Made by a program: the position numbers and the translations under genes
Shown: piece by piece, positions 54,676 to 64,000 of the stretch
How the letters are laid out: the number at the start of each line of letters is the position of its first letter
Position numbering within the stretch: position 1 is the stretch's first letter
From: Toxorhynchites rutilus septentrionalis
Taxonomy: Eukaryota > Arthropoda > Insecta > Diptera > Culicidae
Direction of reading: 5' to 3'
Assembly (NCBI RefSeq): GCF_029784135.1
Contig: NC_073745.1
Span: 308,092,834 to 308,156,833, forward strand
Length of the DNA: 64,000 bases
Notes under the pieces: generated by a model
What the model was told of the DNA's origin: nothing
What the model saw: the letters and a program-made list of their open reading frames with translations, nothing else
Database searches by the model: none

Positions 54676-57126
54676 TCCACTACAGGTTTCGAGTTTGATT
54701 TAGGTAAGAATTGCCTTTTACCGTTTGGTTCGTTATCTTGGGATACTGCTACAGGAGTTTTTTTAAATGATAAAACAAACATTTTTTTATGATAAAAAAA
54801 AACATTTTTTTTCTAACACAGTTTTTGTAAAAAACATTGTAAACTGTTTTACTTTAAACACGATTGTACAGTAGTTATTGAAAGCACGTTCCGTAAGTTC
54901 ACTTCCATCTCGCCCACAAGTGAATTCATAACAACGTAATTGACAGAAAGTAAATAGCACATTTCCAAAAGAAACTGCGCACAATTAGAGCAATTTCTGT
55001 TGAGTGGAACTGTGGCAACTTATTCGTACACATTCCTCAAGCAATGCTTGGTTAGAAACACAAAGTTACTCATGGAATATCTATTCCGGAAGTACCATAA
55101 AAATATAACTTTTTTTTCCCGAATATCGGACACGATGCATCCCTAAGCAGTAACACCTGCATTGTCCAACTGGCGCAATTTATTTTCCCAAAGCCCGCAT
55201 TCCAGAAATACATTTGTGCAACTGTTTGCCTCTGTTGTCCACCGGAGCGAACGGGGCTGAAAGCTAGCGCCGAACACGTAGACATCAATTGAACGTGGAC
55301 ACAAAGTGGACATTCCGTATATATACAGCCGGCTGTAATCTTCCAACGGGATGCAAATCTGCACCGGCGCTAGAAATATGAAAAATTGTGATGCTGAAAC
55401 CCGGAGTTAGACAGAACGGAACGCTATTAAAAGAACAATTAAAAAAGCCTCTTTCAGAGGTCTATCAACGAGTTCTGTGAAGCCGGGATCGCAAGTCGTT
55501 TCCCGGATGGATTGGAAAAATCTCCGCTGTCACATAGCAACGCGGAGGACAGTATTTTTTGTAACAAGGGTTTCATTGCTCAAGAATAGTTTCCTTTCAG
55601 AGCTGAAGCTTAGTTTGTGAACCCTTCCGCTTCCCTGTGGCTCATTCAAATCCTGACACTGGCCTGGGTGACAATGCTGGCAGTATATCGAACACGGCAA
55701 ATAAAATAAATCATCCTCCCACTTCGTGTCCTTATCGCAATGTTTCAATGAACATTCCACAGAAATAGCTTGTTCTATAGTTAATCTGCATTAAAAATGC
55801 ACGCCAACCACTTTACCCACTGCGAAGCGATTCCATTCCACCATTGGACGTCTGTTCGTCCATGATCCTGTTAACATTTTATTTACTTTCATTTTTAAAG
55901 TCTACTCTAGCATTCAACTTCCCTTTCTCCCACTGCTATATAGAGCCTTCTCACGATTGTCTTTTGTAAATATGCAAATTTTGAGTAAACGTTTGTATCC
56001 TTCCGGTGTGCTCCGTTCGGCGCCTCCCTTCCCACGCATCCCGCCGAAAGCGCTTGGGTCCAGCATTTTAAATATTATCTCCGCTCCCATTGTTACCCAA
56101 CCCCCTCTAACCTCTTTCGGCGGAGAAATTTGCAAGCAAAGTGAAAGCTTTCCTCCACTTCGGGTAACCAAGTTCTTCTTTTTGTTTCATCCTTTAGGTA
56201 ACGTAGCGCGAGTTGAGATGGGAGTAATTGTCTAAAGTAGCTAATTAGAGCTGCTGTAAACGTCGCTAGTCGTCTTCACCGTCGTCGGCGTCGTGCAGTT
56301 TTCATAAAGCAGAATGAATTAATTCGGTTTTGTCCGCTGTTTTTCTCCGGCGCCCTTCGGGGTCGGGACCAGAAAGGTGAAGCAAGGACTGTTAGCACGT
56401 CTATTCCGGGGAACGACTTCTTGAATTTTTGAGTTCGGTGTATAGTTGGACAGAGATAACAATTAGATTACATTACACCGTGAATCGTGAATCGTGATGT
56501 TGAGCTAGCAAGACTAATTAGCTTGGGAGGGGAGGGGGTGTTTGCTGCAGTTTTGCGATCACGGTGAAAGGACTAAGTGAGTTCGTTTATTTTCAGCTGG
56601 TGATAGGGAGAGGTAATCTTTTAGTGATTTGATTAGTGATTTTTGATTATCATTTCCAATAAATTACTATCCGCTGAATGTTCTACTGTCAGAAACTCGG
56701 AAATAAACATGTATATTTATACATTTGATTCTTAAAATTGGTCCATATCTCTCTCCATGCTTTTTGATATCCAAGCTCAAGGCATAGGACTAAAATGTTC
56801 CTCAAAGTTTTTGCTCTGTTTTGCATCAGGAACTCGACACAAATCATGCTGGTATCATTGCCACCCATCTAGTCCATCAAGGGTGAATTTCTTTTCGTTG
56901 AATAAGATAACATTTTTTTCCGCATTTGGCTCCAGGAAGGAATATTTCGCAGCAGCGGCAAAAAGGTTGAATTTATTTCATTCTGTTGAACTGGTTATTC
57001 CGATTGTTAGACTTCATTTCAGGTGTTCATTACGGGACAAAATTTATTACTCTCGATTTCAATCAGATGCAGTACTGATATGAAGCAATGCGCGAAGTAT
57101 ATCTGTATCGACAAAAGGAAAAATAT
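54676..57126. other. Single-copy-looking stretch; no supported gene
   Basis: 55080-56640 is GC-richer and free of the window's repeats. CCTTCCCACGCATCCCGCCG near 56027 and GTCGTCTTCACCGTCGTCGG near 56269 lie in a C/G-rich part that may be promoter or UTR. Frames of 70-108 codons show no domain. An antisense pair at 55914-56235 is a composition effect. Confidence 0.3.
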
Positions 57127-57180
57127 ATATACCAGCTGACTCGGCAAACGTTGTTCTGCCATTTAAATTATTTCTAGATA
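57127..57180 (+). repeat. AGCTGAcTCGGC repeat, short fragment
   Basis: ACCAGCTGACTCGGCAAACG, then TTGTTCTGCCATTTAAATTA, matches the left end of the long repeat at 50525. The homology fades within about 50 bp. Confidence 0.5.
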
Positions 57181-57547
57181 ATATTTTGGGTGTTACCACG
57201 TTAAGCCCCGCGTCGGTTCTTAGGGGCCGACGTTGAGCTTTTTGGTAGGAAAGCGCTGATAGACTGGGACTGACAGTTGCAAAATAAGAAAGTAAAAATA
57301 TATATGATTTGTTTTCGAATGTTTTACAAAAATTTAACTACTTTCTAGTCGAATTTCTGATTGTTTTCTATGAATACAATAAGTATCGGTTGCAGCTGGG
57401 TCCGACACTGATATTATGCAAATGCTCTTGATGCGGGCTGAATGGAAAGCGCAGCAAGAGCAATTCGGGGCTCAACGTTTTAAATGAAACATAACTGATG
57501 TATTTTAAGCGTGTTTGAATGTTTTAACAATATACAAAATTATTCGA
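57181..57547. other. Non-coding stretch
   Basis: GCCCCGCGTCGGTTCTTAGG, then GGCCGACGTTGAGC at 57207-57240, holds a short inverted pair (GTCGG with CCGAC). Nothing else can be supported. Confidence 0.35.
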
Positions 57548-57554
57548 ATGTGAT

Positions 57555-57680
57555 CGATAAAGAGAGTAGAGAGAGTAGGAAGTAGAGAGTAGAGAGAGTA
57601 GAGAGAGTAGAGAGTAGGGAGAGTAAAGAGTAGAGAGAGTAGAGAGAGTAGAGAGTAGGAAGAGTAGAGAGTAGAGAGTA
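57555..57680. repeat. (GAGAGTA)n imperfect microsatellite
   Basis: Repeated AGAGAGTAG and AGAGTAGGA words over about 125 bp, of variable unit length, ending at the T-run of the next feature. Confidence 0.9.
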
Positions 57681-57681
57681 G

Positions 57682-58230
57682 ATTTTTTTTTATAGAGGTG
57701 AGGAACGCTCTACCAGCCTTATCTGGGAAGGGTTAACCCAGACGTCGAGTGGGGATCGCACCCACAAAAACCAAGCCCTCTACTCGTTGCCATATTCCCT
57801 CTGGGACCACATCTAGGCGACTACTTCAGGGGGCGGCTGTGCTCATGCACTCTTCGTGTTTTCAACGCTGACTAGCGTTGTCCTTCCCTTTTTCTCAATA
57901 TTTTTTCTCTCTATTCGCTTTTCATTCCACTGCGCTTATGTCCTCTTCGCAGGCATCCATTTACCCGTCGAGACGTGTACCGATTAGGAATTGCCCTCCA
58001 ACTTGACGCGCAACCCGTCACAGTCACCCTCGCGGAGTTTCTCACCTGTCAAGACGTGCACCGATTAGGAAGCGCCCTCCAACTTGACGCGCGCTCCGTC
58101 ACAATCACCCTCGCAGGATTTCTCTTCCCAGCGGAGTGCCGATTAGGTAGTGCCCTCCAACATGACGCGCACTCCGTCACAACTACTCTCGTGGGGTATA
58201 ATCGTGGCTTCTCCTTCTCCGGAGCGGGAT
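57682..58230 (-). mobile_element. Probable 5'-truncated LINE 3' end with 81-bp tandem repeats
   Basis: A T-run at 57682-57690 reads as a poly(A) tail on the minus strand, behind a GC-rich, gene-poor block that resembles a LINE 3' UTR. Within it, CGATTAGG recurs at 57981, 58062 and 58140 (periods 81 and 78), with matching TGCCCTCCAACTTGACGCGC and CCGTCACAgTCACCCTCGC lines. No RT frame survives, and the clade is not determinable. No target duplication was found. The 119-codon plus-strand frame across the repeats is not supported. Confidence 0.5.
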
Positions 58231-58244
58231 GTTTCGGAAAACTG

Positions 58245-58638
58245 AATAATCATTCCGGGTTAATGGTTAAGATTGAACTGCCGTGTATTCTTTGCTTACC
58301 AACTAGCTTATATAATAACCTAAATTATCGTTGACCCGAACTCAAGCCACCATCGGTGTTTGGAAAACAACCAGATAGTTCTTTATGGTAACCATGTGTT
58401 AGCCCATGCGGAAAACGAATCTTTGTACGCAAAGCGTACATGCGGCGAGAGACAGACTAATAAACAAGGAAAAGTGTCGAATAGCAATAATATTTTATGA
58501 CCCAGTGAGGAATGAGTGTGAAGCAATAATTTGCTTCTGGGTCGTTTGGAAACAATGTTTTTAACATTGCTTTCTAGGCAATATCGTTTCTGGGTTATTG
58601 AAAAATAATGCATGATGAAGATGCATAGGGATGCTACA
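58245..58638 (-). repeat. Putative 3' LTR of the Ty3/Gypsy element
   Basis: On the minus strand a polypurine tract AAAGGGGGATGG (58650-58639) is followed immediately by TGTAGCATCCC, the expected LTR start, at 58638. A TATATAAG box lies near 58308. The left limit cannot be fixed, because no 5' LTR is present for comparison. Confidence 0.5.
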
Positions 58639-58782
58639 CCATCCCCCTTTGGGAAGGAATGCTCATTGCGTTCCGAGAGAAGGTAAACGGGCTTGAATTT
58701 GAGTTCACATTAGAATAATAACGAATTAAAGTGATATGTTTTAGTATGCATGTGTATTTGATTTTTGTTGCTTATCGAAAAC

Positions 58783-59892
58783 TCATTGCGAATTTATTTT
58801 AACTAATCTATTTTTATGGACTACTTGCGTGTCCGAATTTTCGTTACTTATTGTTACATTAGGATGATTTATTCTAATAATTGTATATGGTCCTTTATAT
58901 ACCGGATCCAGTTTGTTACGATTTTCATTTGTTATCATAACTTTGTCTTTAATTTTGGTTTCTATAGGTCTTGCTTGGGTTTTGTGTTTCTTGTTTTGCT
59001 GTACTTTATGTTTTGCGATTAACTGTCGGGTTTTAATTCTGGCTGCTTGTAATCTTTGTTTTAATTCGAAATGATATTGATCTATATTATAATTTGGCTC
59101 TATTGCTTTTGGATTCATAATATTTTGAGGAAGTACTACTTGGTGACCAAAAATTAATTCAAACGGTGTAAAATGGAAATCACGACGAGGGGTAGTGTTG
59201 TAGCAAAATGAATAATAAGGTAGCCATTCATCCCAATCAGTTTGTGATTCGTTGACGAACTGTCTTATGTATTCATTTAGACAACGGTGATTTCTCTCCA
59301 GCCCTCCGATCGTTTGTGGGTGATAAGGTGTTGAGAATGATTGTTTCATATGTAGGAGTTCAGCTATTTTATTGAAAAGTTCATTCCTATATTCGGTACC
59401 TTGATCTGTTCTAATGGTCGAAGGTGTCCCGTAAATAAGAATAAAACTTTCAACGAATGCCTTTGCTAAAGTTTCTGCCTGTTTGTTAGGTATTGGTTTG
59501 ATGATTACATATTTAGATAGGTCGCATTGTATAGTTAGTGCATACCTAATCCCTGTGTTTGATTTTGTAAATGGTCCTATAGTGTCCATGGCTATTGAGT
59601 CAAATGGTTTCTGGGGTGTAGGCGTCAGTACAAAATTTTCATTAATTTTAATGGTGTGTTTGTTTTTATGACAACTAATGCAGTTTTTTACGAAATCAAA
59701 TGTGGATTTCTTCATGTTTCTCCAATAATAATAGTAACGTAACTTCAGATATAGTCTATTTGCTCCTACATGACCTCCCGTAGGTGCGTCATGATATTGT
59801 TTCAGTATTCTTTGTATCTCGTCTTTGTCTTCAACCAGTTTTGGTGGTTGGTATATTAGTATTTTCGTTCGTTTTAGTTTTTCATTGCAAAC
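58783..59892 (-). pseudogene. Ty3/Gypsy integrase
   Basis: Would insert element cDNA into the chromosome. Upstream of the first Met the frame still encodes the zinc-binding HHCC module (HDAPTGGHVGANRL, then CISCHKNKH). The catalytic core follows: MDTIGPFTKS (first Asp), IRTDQGTEYRNELF (second Asp) and HPQTIGGLERNHR (Glu). A basic C-terminus ends in HKNRLVKIN. The frame is open from an in-frame TAA at 59893 to the end, so the domain itself is undamaged. The stop separates it from RNase H. Confidence 0.85.
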
Positions 59893-60775
59893 TTACTTGA
59901 AAGTTTGAATATTTGTAATTCTCAAGATTTCACTCGTTAGCGCTAGAGCTAAGGTTTCTATCTTCGCTTTTCTGGCCATTTCTTCAATTTCTTTTGTGAT
60001 TTTACCTAAGGTTTTGTTTACATTGGATAGCTCGGTGTGGATGATTGACGCTGGAGTCAATTCCCTTTTATAGCTTTTATCCATTATTTGTATTTTAATG
60101 CAATCTTGTGTTGCTGCGCGCTCGATTATTAGTTTTGGTGAGTTATACGTTTCTCGGTGATTTGAGGCTTCCCGGACATTGAGGTGATCAGTCTCATTAT
60201 CATCGGAATTCATTTGTTGATTGTCAATGTTGAAACTATTCTTCTGTGTGGCTGCTCTGGTTTGGACCATCAGTACAGACATAGTTTTGAGTGTTTCTGA
60301 ATCTATCTTGATCCTGGATAGTGCATCGGCACCAAAGTTTGTTTTGCCTGGTACATATTGTACGTCAAAATCAAATTCTTCGAGATCTACTCTCATCCTG
60401 GTCAACTTAGATGAGGGGTTTTTCATGGAAAACAGGAATACTAATGGTCTATGGTCTGTTTTGACCGTAAACTTGCGTCCGTATAAGTATGGTCTAAAGT
60501 GCGTGATTGCCCAATGAATTGCTGTGAGTTCTTGTTCAATAGTAGACTTATTGGCTTCCCCTCTTGTGAAAGCTTTGCTAGCAAACGCAACTGGTAAATC
60601 CATGTTGTCGTACTCTTGAGTGAGAACTGCTCCACAAGCAACTTTTGATGCGTCAGTTATTAATGTGAAGTGTTTTTTAAAATTAGGAAATTGTAATATG
60701 CTTGGTGATAATAGTCGATTTCTTAAGGTGTCGAATGCTTTTTGACATTCGGTTTTCCATTCGAATTGTACATTT
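59893..60775 (-). pseudogene. Ty3/Gypsy RNase H
   Basis: Degrades the RNA strand during reverse transcription. Visible motifs are LITDASKVACG upstream of the first Met, AIHWAITHFRPYLYGRKF, TVKTDHRPLVF (Asp) and VPGKTNFGADALSR (Asp). A low-complexity linker of about 130 residues follows, then the TAA at 59893. At its 5' side a one-base indel near 60776 puts it out of frame with RT. Confidence 0.8.
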
Positions 60776-60776
60776 T

Positions 60777-61755
60777 TCAGTAATGATTATTCAATGGATG
60801 GGCAATTTCAGCAAAGTTTTTGATGAAGCGTCTATAATAATTGCAAAATGCCACGAATCGCCTTACTTCATCGGTACTTGTCGGTATCGGATATTTTTCT
60901 ATTGCCGAGTATTTGGTTTTGTCAGGTTGGATACCCTCTTCCGAAATGTGATGTCCCAGGTACGTCACATCTGAACCGAAAAAGTTACATTTGGAAGGGT
61001 TAAGCTTCAGGTTGTGTTGTCGAAGTTTCAAAAATACTGATTCAAGGTTTTTCAGATGATGATTTACGGAGCAACCCATTACTATGATGTCGTCTATATA
61101 CAAGAATGCGCATTCTGGGGGTAGTCCACTGAGTGCTATCGTCATCATCCTCTGAAAGCTATTGGGTGAGATATTCAATCCGAAAGGAAGTCGGTTAAAC
61201 TCGTAATGTCCATCGGGGCTAGAAAAGGCGAGTTCAATCTGGTGAAAACCGGATGTTAAATCTAAAGTTGAGAAATATTTAGCTCGTCCGATGTTATCCA
61301 AAATTTCATCTCTTCGCGGTAGTGGAAATTTATCCGCGGTAATTTTCTTATTAAGTTGGCGAAAATCAACGACTAATCGCCATTTATTTTCAGTCGTGCA
61401 TGATTTTTTTGGTACTAGTAAAATAGGCGAATTGTAAGGTGATGTTGAGGGTTGAATTATTTTGTCTTGAAGCATTTTGTTTACTTGTTCGGTCATTTCC
61501 TGTTTATGTACTTCTGGTAGTCTGTAATTTTTAATGTAAACAGGGTTTCTGTCTTCCAGATTAATCCTCTGTTTATAAAAATTATTCACCGATAATTGGT
61601 CCTCGTTTAGTGCGAAAATATCGTTATATTTCTCGCACAAAACGTTCAGTTTTTCTTTAATTTCATTTGGTAATTTTTGTGTCGTAATTTCACTTAATAA
61701 TTTATTTATTCTATTTTCGACATTTTGATTTCTTTCTGCAGATAGCGCAGTAAAT
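60777..61755 (-). pseudogene. Ty3/Gypsy reverse transcriptase
   Basis: Copies element RNA into DNA. Motifs in order: VYIKNYRLPEVHKQEM, WRLVVDFRQLNKKI (first catalytic Asp), FSTLDLTSGFHQI, NRLPFGLNISPNSFQRMM, catalytic FLYIDDIIVMG, LGHHISEEG and VRRFVAFCNYYRRFI. The frame extends upstream of the Met at 61640 to a TAA near 61757. Its 3' end runs out at a frameshift near 60776. All catalytic residues are intact. Confidence 0.85.
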
Positions 61756-61808
61756 TAGCTTGCTTTAATTATGTCGGGTTCGAAATTGTGTGGGACAACT
61801 TCTGCATT

Positions 61809-62757
61809 TACGAGAAATTTTGAGTGCTTTATCCAGACGCTGTTATGTCATTACCTTTGTCTGGGTCGCTTCTCATTGCTCAATTCCGGGTAATGAGAGG
61901 GCTGACTCATTAGCAAAGGTAGGTGCGATTGAAGGCGACATTTACCAGCGTCAAATCGCCTTCAATGAATTTTTTTTCTTTAGTCCGTAAAAATACCATC
62001 GCTAACTGGCAACGCAAATGGAACGAAGATGAATTGGGCCGGTGGTTTCACTCGATTATCCCTAAGGTTAGCCTCAAACCGTGGTTCAAAAGTCTGGACT
62101 TGAGTCGGGACTTTATTCGCACCTTCTCCCGACTCATGTCCAATCACTGTTCGTCAGATGCGCTTCTCTTTCGTTTCAATCTTGCCAGCAACAATCTCTG
62201 CGTCTGTGGTCAAGGTTATCACGACATCGAGCATGTTGTTTGGTCGTGCGAGGTGTATCTTGTCGCCAGATCGAATTTAGAAAACTCCCTTCGGGCCCGA
62301 GGAAGACAGCCCAATGTGCCGGTGAGAGATGTGTTGGCTCGGTTAGACCTTGATTACATGACCCAAATATATGTTTTCCTTAAAGCTATCGATCTTCGTG
62401 TGTGATTGTACCTATGTCCTTATACCCTCCTTTTCATCCATTGCGAGCGATTGGCCCCCTTGGTATAAACAGCAAAATAAGTTGAAATGTAAATATACAA
62501 TAGATATACGAATAGATTTAAGAATCGAGTGTGATCATCAACATTGTAACAATTCCCTTATATCCCATCCCTTTCCTGAAAGAATATGTCACCCTCTAAA
62601 CTCGAGTAAACCGCGAGTAATCGGTTTTCCACCTTACTAACCATAGTGTTAGGAAAATTATTTATGTATAGTTTTAAAACATATATTTAAGAATTCGGCT
62701 CCTTTAAACTAATGTAACTGAGCCTGTAAAAATAAACGATTTATATAAAAATAATAA
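61809..62757 (+). mobile_element. 5'-truncated Loner-like insertion inside the Gypsy pol gene
   Basis: The 12-bp duplication AACTTCTGCATT lies at 61797-61808 and 62758-62769, so both limits are exact. The insert is in the opposite sense to the Gypsy element. It starts inside the RNase H domain (REILSALSRRCYVITFVWV) and ends in the shared 3' UTR and an A/T-rich tail. It separates the protease from the RT. Confidence 0.92.
61811..62405 (+). pseudogene. Loner-like RNase H C-terminal fragment (in Gypsy)
   Basis: First frame: FVWVASHCSIPGNERADSLAK (the conserved WVPSHC has Pro to Ala). A homopolymer T-run near 61970 shifts the frame. It continues with NTIANWQRKWNEDELGRW, CVCGQGYHDIEHVVWSC and FLKAIDLRV. 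It is very close to the copies at 36236 and 37587 and is a dead-on-arrival fragment. Confidence 0.85.
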
Positions 62758-62769
62758 AACTTCTGCATT

Positions 62770-63370
62770 ATTATTTACATTTATAAATTTTACGTATTGT
62801 ACCTCTGGGCTCACTAATGTTTTGGCACAGAAAACTCCAGGCTTAATTTGTTTTGATAAAATTATGCTATCTTCCTTAATATTTACAAAATTTACTTGTT
62901 TGACTATTTGACATCTAGGAGGAATAACTATATTTCCTTCGTATTTGTCTTCTATAGGTATTTCAAAACGTTGACCTCTAAATTCGAATGAAAGTAGCCA
63001 TGTTTTTAGGCAAATGTTACATTCATATTTAGCTAAAAAGTCTCTCCTAAGTATTCCGTCGGTTTGGATTGGGAAACCTTTTGTTACTGCTTGAAAACTG
63101 TGTGGGATTAGAGTGTCATTAATTATTATATTGGAAAAGGTACGGCCGATAGTTTTTATTTTACCATCGGTCAATCCGTTTATAATGCATTTCTGATTGG
63201 TGTATATTTCCTGGAATTCTTTCAGTGTATTTTCCTTAATTATTGAGACGTCCGCCCCTATATCAATGATAAGGTTGACGGGTTTCTCGCATATATCTAT
63301 TTTAAGTGTGACAAAATTCGCATAGGTCAAATTGCATGTATAAACATTTATTCCCGATTCGGGTACGTCA
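62770..63370 (-). pseudogene. Ty3/Gypsy protease region
   Basis: Aspartic protease that would process the polyprotein. The frame from about 63370 has LIIDIGADVSIIKE, where the active-site triad is DIG instead of the family DTG or DSG, then ILRRDFLAKYECNI, the usual flank of the ILG-type motif. It ends at the target site of the Loner-like insertion, and beyond that point the frame is foreign. The active-site substitution suggests loss of function. Confidence 0.75.
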
Positions 63371-63389
63371 TTTCCCCGTTGCGTTGTTG

Positions 63390-63535
63390 TGCCTCGGATT
63401 GGGGATATTCCAAAGGCAATTCTTCGTTTTCCGTCACATACACATTCCGTTGTGTTAAGTTGCTAGGTCGGCCTCTGTTGTCACGAGGTTGATTATTTTC
63501 CCATCGTCTTCCGTTGTTCAGGTTTCTTCAGTTAT
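63390..63535 (-). pseudogene. Ty3/Gypsy gag, C-terminal remnant
   Basis: A minus-strand frame with Asn/Arg/Gly-rich GRRWENNQPRDNRGRPSN and then ENEELPLEYPQSE, typical of the basic tail of gag in this group, in a different frame from the protease. That offset is usual where gag-pol is joined by frameshifting. Everything upstream is missing. Confidence 0.5.
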
Positions 63536-64000
63536 TCTCTAGAAAAAAAAACTGTCTTCGACAAAGTTGTTACATACGATAGAGCGCTCATTTTTATGTT
63601 ATCAAAAATAGGGTGACCAAAATTGTCGATGAAATGAAAAATATAACTTTCTTATCTTTATTAATAGAGGTAAACATAGTTCGATCGCAAAATATTTGTA
63701 TTAGTAAGCTTTAAAAGTCTTCCGAAGACAGTTTGTATGTAGACTTTGAAATGTAAAAGTTAGAGCAAAAACATTTTTTTAATGGTGACCCTAACGTAAT
63801 TCAGAAAAAAGGCGCTATATTGGTTATTTCAAGAGGATTCCATCAAATGGTGCAAAACTAAGATATAGTTTGAGTCCTGGAATGTTATTGACACGCTGTG
63901 TAGCCCAACCATTGCCATATGTGAGTGTGTCGAAAAAAGATACAAGGGATGTTTATAAAAGCGGGTTCGTGCTTTGTGTATTAACCTTGTGTAGTCTTTT
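63536..64000. other. Non-coding stretch
   Basis: Contains an AAAAATAGGGTGACCAAAAT line and a later AATGGTGACCCTAACG line. No frame of note. The Gypsy homology ends sharply at about 63535, so a deletion or an older insertion border lies there. Confidence 0.35.

Larger units (their letters stand above)
58639..63535 (-). mobile_element. Ty3/Gypsy LTR retrotransposon, degenerate, internal region
   Basis: Minus-strand order is gag end, protease, RT, RNase H, integrase, polypurine tract. The 5' LTR, primer-binding site and most of gag are missing beyond 63535. The integrase stop is only about 130 bp from the polypurine tract, so there is no env-like gene. Pol is broken by one foreign insertion (61809-62757), a stop near 61757, a frameshift near 60776 and a stop at 59893-59895. 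It is inactive as it stands. Confidence 0.85.

Noticed and set aside
57975..58334. 119-codon plus-strand frame over the 81-bp repeats
   Set aside because: Openness follows from the repeat period (27 codons). The block reads better as a LINE 3' region on the minus strand.
58639..58782. An env-like gene downstream of the Gypsy integrase
   Set aside because: Only about 130 bp separate the integrase stop from the polypurine tract, too little for any third gene.

Overview
The window looks like a repeat-dominated stretch of a culicine mosquito genome, most probably Aedes. The evidence is an ITmD37E transposon, a tRNA-derived SINE with a GAA-triplet tail (Feilai-like), Loner/I-clade and Jockey-group non-LTR elements, a Ty3/Gypsy element, abundant MITEs, and dipteran-style 60-70 bp introns. 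These assignments come from reading motifs; no database was searched. No complete conserved host gene is visible, so the window may be intergenic or lie inside a large intron.

Layout. 0-11 kb: a small two-exon THAP-domain gene or relic (minus strand, 1326-1719), two copies of a foldback repeat (one carrying a SINE with an 11-bp target duplication), a GC-richer island with one possible 5' exon, a mariner relic broken into three pieces, and a second, broken THAP gene (10132-10806). 11-16 kb: a decayed Jockey-group LINE whose middle is replaced by a 5' fragment of an ITmD37E transposon, then a 94-bp minisatellite and a broken Tc1-like transposon. 17-25 kb: a long foldback element, a 194-bp tandem duplication, a GC-rich single-copy-looking island, and a 2.5-kb terminal-repeat element, itself inserted in a foldback copy, that carries histone H2A-derived units with histone 3' stem-loops.

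25.5-31.2 kb: a nearly complete Loner/I-like LINE with an uninterrupted 1211-codon ORF2 and a frameshifted ORF1. 31-39 kb: an RT relic, a second member of the terminal-repeat family, and two 5'-truncated Loner-like copies, one nested inside the other, each bounded by target duplications. 40-46 kb: another RT relic, a structurally complete ITmD37E transposon with an open 338-aa transposase, a third terminal-repeat family member, and a hairpin MITE. 46-58 kb: mostly non-coding sequence with a 345-bp GAGAAG microsatellite, a second hairpin, a repeat-borne small ORF, a long repeat hit by two later insertions, and several MITEs. 58-63.5 kb: a degenerate env-less Ty3/Gypsy element (minus strand) with order PR-RT-RNase H-IN-3' LTR, interrupted by a Loner-like RNase H fragment flanked by a 12-bp duplication.

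Most of the sequence is therefore successive waves of insertion whose relative order can be read from nesting and target duplications. The least ordinary part is the terminal-repeat family at 22.5, 32.9 and 43.9 kb. Its members share terminal motifs, and partly subterminal sequence, but have different interiors, one of which is histone-derived.
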